From the NCBI GenBank assembly GCA_903920405.1, contig CAIXMC010000108.1, positions 1 to 7,537 on the forward strand: a stretch of DNA of 7,537 nt. Reading direction: 5' to 3'. The position numbers and the translations under genes were made by a program. The first letter of the stretch is position 1, and each line of letters begins with the position of its first letter. Below the pieces are notes generated by a model. The model saw nothing but the letters and a program-made list of their open reading frames with translations. It was not told the DNA's origin and did not search any database. Source of the stretch: an uncultured beta proteobacterium (GTDB taxonomy: Bacteria; Pseudomonadota; Gammaproteobacteria; Burkholderiales; Burkholderiaceae_C). Below, one piece after another: positions 6,686 through 7,537 of the stretch.

Positions 6686-6718
6686 AATAATAGCTATCAT
6701 TGGTCATCACCTATTATT
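6686..6718 (+). promoter_or_regulatory. Inverted repeat in front of vapB, possible VapBC operator
   Basis: AATAATAG (6686-6693) and CTATTATT (6711-6718) form a perfect 8-bp inverted repeat with a 17-base spacer, just upstream of the vapB ribosome site. The spacer region also contains the palindrome ATAGCTAT (6690-6697). VapB AbrB-fold antitoxins usually bind such repeats with VapC to repress their own operon, so an operator is a reasonable inference. No convincing -35/-10 pair could be fixed. Confidence 0.45.
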
Positions 6719-6728
6719 GGAGAATCGT

Positions 6729-6962
6729 ATGGACACCGCACGCCTTTTTCAATCGGGCCGCAGCCAGGCTGTTCGCTTGCCTAAAGAGTACAGGTTTGCC
6801 GGCACCGAGGTTGCTGTGAAACATTTTGGCAATGGCGTGTTGTTGCTGCCCATGGATGACCCTTGGCAACTGCTAGAGGCTGGGCTGGCCACCTTTGAGC
6901 CGGGCTTTGTTTTGATGCGTGAGCAACCAGACGACCAGATTCGTGTCGAGATAGCCTCATGA
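6729..6962 (+). CDS. vapB: Antitoxin VapB, AbrB/SpoVT type
   Basis: A 77-residue antitoxin that should neutralise VapC and, with it, repress the operon. The N-terminal half is a swapped-hairpin AbrB DNA-binding fold (TARLFQSGRSQAVRLPKEYRFAGTEVAVKHFGNGVLLLP, typical of VapB). The C-terminal half (PWQLLEAGLATFEPGFVLMREQPD) is the expected toxin-binding tail. I chose the ATG at 6729 because GGAG (6719-6722) sits 6 bases upstream; an in-frame TTG at 6717 would only add four residues. Its TGA overlaps the vapC ATG (ATGA), the normal coupling in vapBC operons. The gene pair sits beside core genes within direct repeats, which suggests acquisition. Confidence 0.93.
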   Translation: MDTARLFQSGRSQAVRLPKEYRFAGTEVAVKHFGNGVLLLPMDDPWQLLEAGLATFEPGFVLMREQPDDQIRVEIAS

Positions 6963-7360
6963 TCCTGCTCGACACCAATATCTGCATCTACATCATCAAC
7001 GCCAACCCTCCTGCGGTGCTGGCGCGTTTTCAGAAGTACCGGCTGGGCGACATTGGGCTATGCAGCGTGGTGGCCGCAGAACTGGCGTTTGGTGTCGCCA
7101 AAAGTGGCTCGGCGCGCAACCAGCAGGCGCTGAAAATGTTTCTGTCGCCGTTGCAAATTTTGCCTTTTGATACCGCAGCCGTGTGGGCTTATGGCGACTT
7201 GCGTGCTGACCTGGAACGCCGTGGCACACCGATTGGCTCACTTGATACCATGATTGCCGCACACGCACTGAGCCTCCATGCTGTGTTGGTGACCAACAAC
7301 ACGCGGGAATTTGCCAAAGTCAAGGGACTGCAATTGGATAACTGGATGGCTGCCCCATAA
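6959..7360 (+). CDS. vapC: Toxin VapC, PIN-domain ribonuclease
   Basis: A 133-residue PIN-domain endoribonuclease, the toxin of the vapBC pair. The acidic metal-binding residues are present: D5 (MILLDTNICIYI), E41 (VVAAELAFG), D96 (IGSLDTMIAAHA), with N114/E117 in the VTNNTREFAKVKGLQLDNW tail. The sequence resembles the enteric VapC (MvpT) branch, whose members cut initiator tRNA-fMet, so tRNA cleavage is a reasonable guess for the target. Length is full and no catalytic residue is lost, so the toxin appears active. The start overlaps the vapB stop by 4 bases. Confidence 0.95.
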   Translation: MILLDTNICIYIINANPPAVLARFQKYRLGDIGLCSVVAAELAFGVAKSGSARNQQALKMFLSPLQILPFDTAAVWAYGDLRADLERRGTPIGSLDTMIAAHALSLHAVLVTNNTREFAKVKGLQLDNWMAAP

Positions 7361-7399
7361 ATAACCGCATCCACTGGTATTTTTGAGTTCTTTCACGTT

Positions 7400-7424
7400 A
7401 AGGATGTGGTCAGTAATAAGTTCC
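7400..7424 (+). repeat. Downstream copy of 25-bp direct repeat flanking vapBC
   Basis: Partner of 6637-6661 (21 of 25 identical, same orientation, offset 763 bases). It lies 39 bases after the vapC stop and runs directly into the terminal palindrome that starts at 7425. Confidence 0.7.
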
Positions 7425-7537
7425 CCATTTGGCTCGTCAGATTTGGGCGCACTGCGTCGTTACAAATCGCTTATGTGGCATGGCCACACCGCGCGATTTG
7501 CGCCTAGCATTGCCTCCCAACTCTGACGGCCAAATGG
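7425..7537. repeat. Long imperfect palindrome reaching the window edge
   Basis: A 113-base symmetric region centred on 7481. The outer stem pairs CCATTTGGC (7425-7433) with GCCAAATGG (7529-7537), then CGTCAGA (7435-7441) with TCTGACG (7522-7528) after a one-base bulge at 7434, then TTGGG with CCCAA (7443-7447, 7516-7520). An inner stem pairs CAAATCGC (7463-7470) with GCGATTTG (7493-7500). The apex is TGTGGC-ATG-GCCACA (7474-7488). No reading frame explains it. It may be a transposon-derived palindromic repeat or part of a larger element cut off by the window. Confidence 0.8.

Noticed and set aside
4258..7537. Common origin of the hairpin at 4258-4375 and the palindrome at 7425-7537
   Set aside because: They share only short strings such as GCGTCGT in opposite arm orientation; the stems do not align, so I treat them as separate elements.

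Overview
This window looks like chromosomal DNA of a betaproteobacterium, most likely Burkholderiales and probably Comamonadaceae. I base that on the gene order (ffh, divergent ypjD/ccsA-like gene, PP0621-type small gene, pilS, pilR, ampD) and on protein resemblance. No rRNA or other phylogenetic marker is present, so the placement is an inference.

From 5180 down to 93, five genes run on the minus strand. They are a YpjD/CcsA-like membrane protein, a small membrane-anchored Cys-rich protein, the sensor kinase PilS, the sigma-54 activator PilR and the amidase AmpD. The small gene and pilS overlap by 4 bases, and pilR and ampD overlap by about 20, as in a cotranscribed block. Two non-coding insertions interrupt the packing. 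A hairpin-bearing intergenic repeat lies between pilS and pilR. A 234-bp element with perfect 18-bp terminal inverted repeats sits exactly between the ypjD-like stop codon and the start of the small gene. This second element is the most interesting object here: it looks like a non-autonomous mobile element (MITE) with a 5-bp near-perfect target duplication and a large internal hairpin.

On the plus strand, divergent from the ypjD-like gene, is ffh (5260-6621), the protein subunit of the signal recognition particle. After it comes a VapB/VapC toxin-antitoxin pair (6729-7360). The pair is preceded by an inverted repeat that could be its operator and is bracketed by 25-bp imperfect direct repeats. 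The last 113 bases form a long imperfect palindrome that reaches the window edge and may continue beyond it.

Functionally, PilS and PilR control type IV pilin transcription through sigma-54. AmpD recycles cell-wall fragments, Ffh targets membrane proteins, and VapBC is an accessory module dropped beside housekeeping genes. No wholly new protein system is visible. The novel aspects are the non-coding elements.
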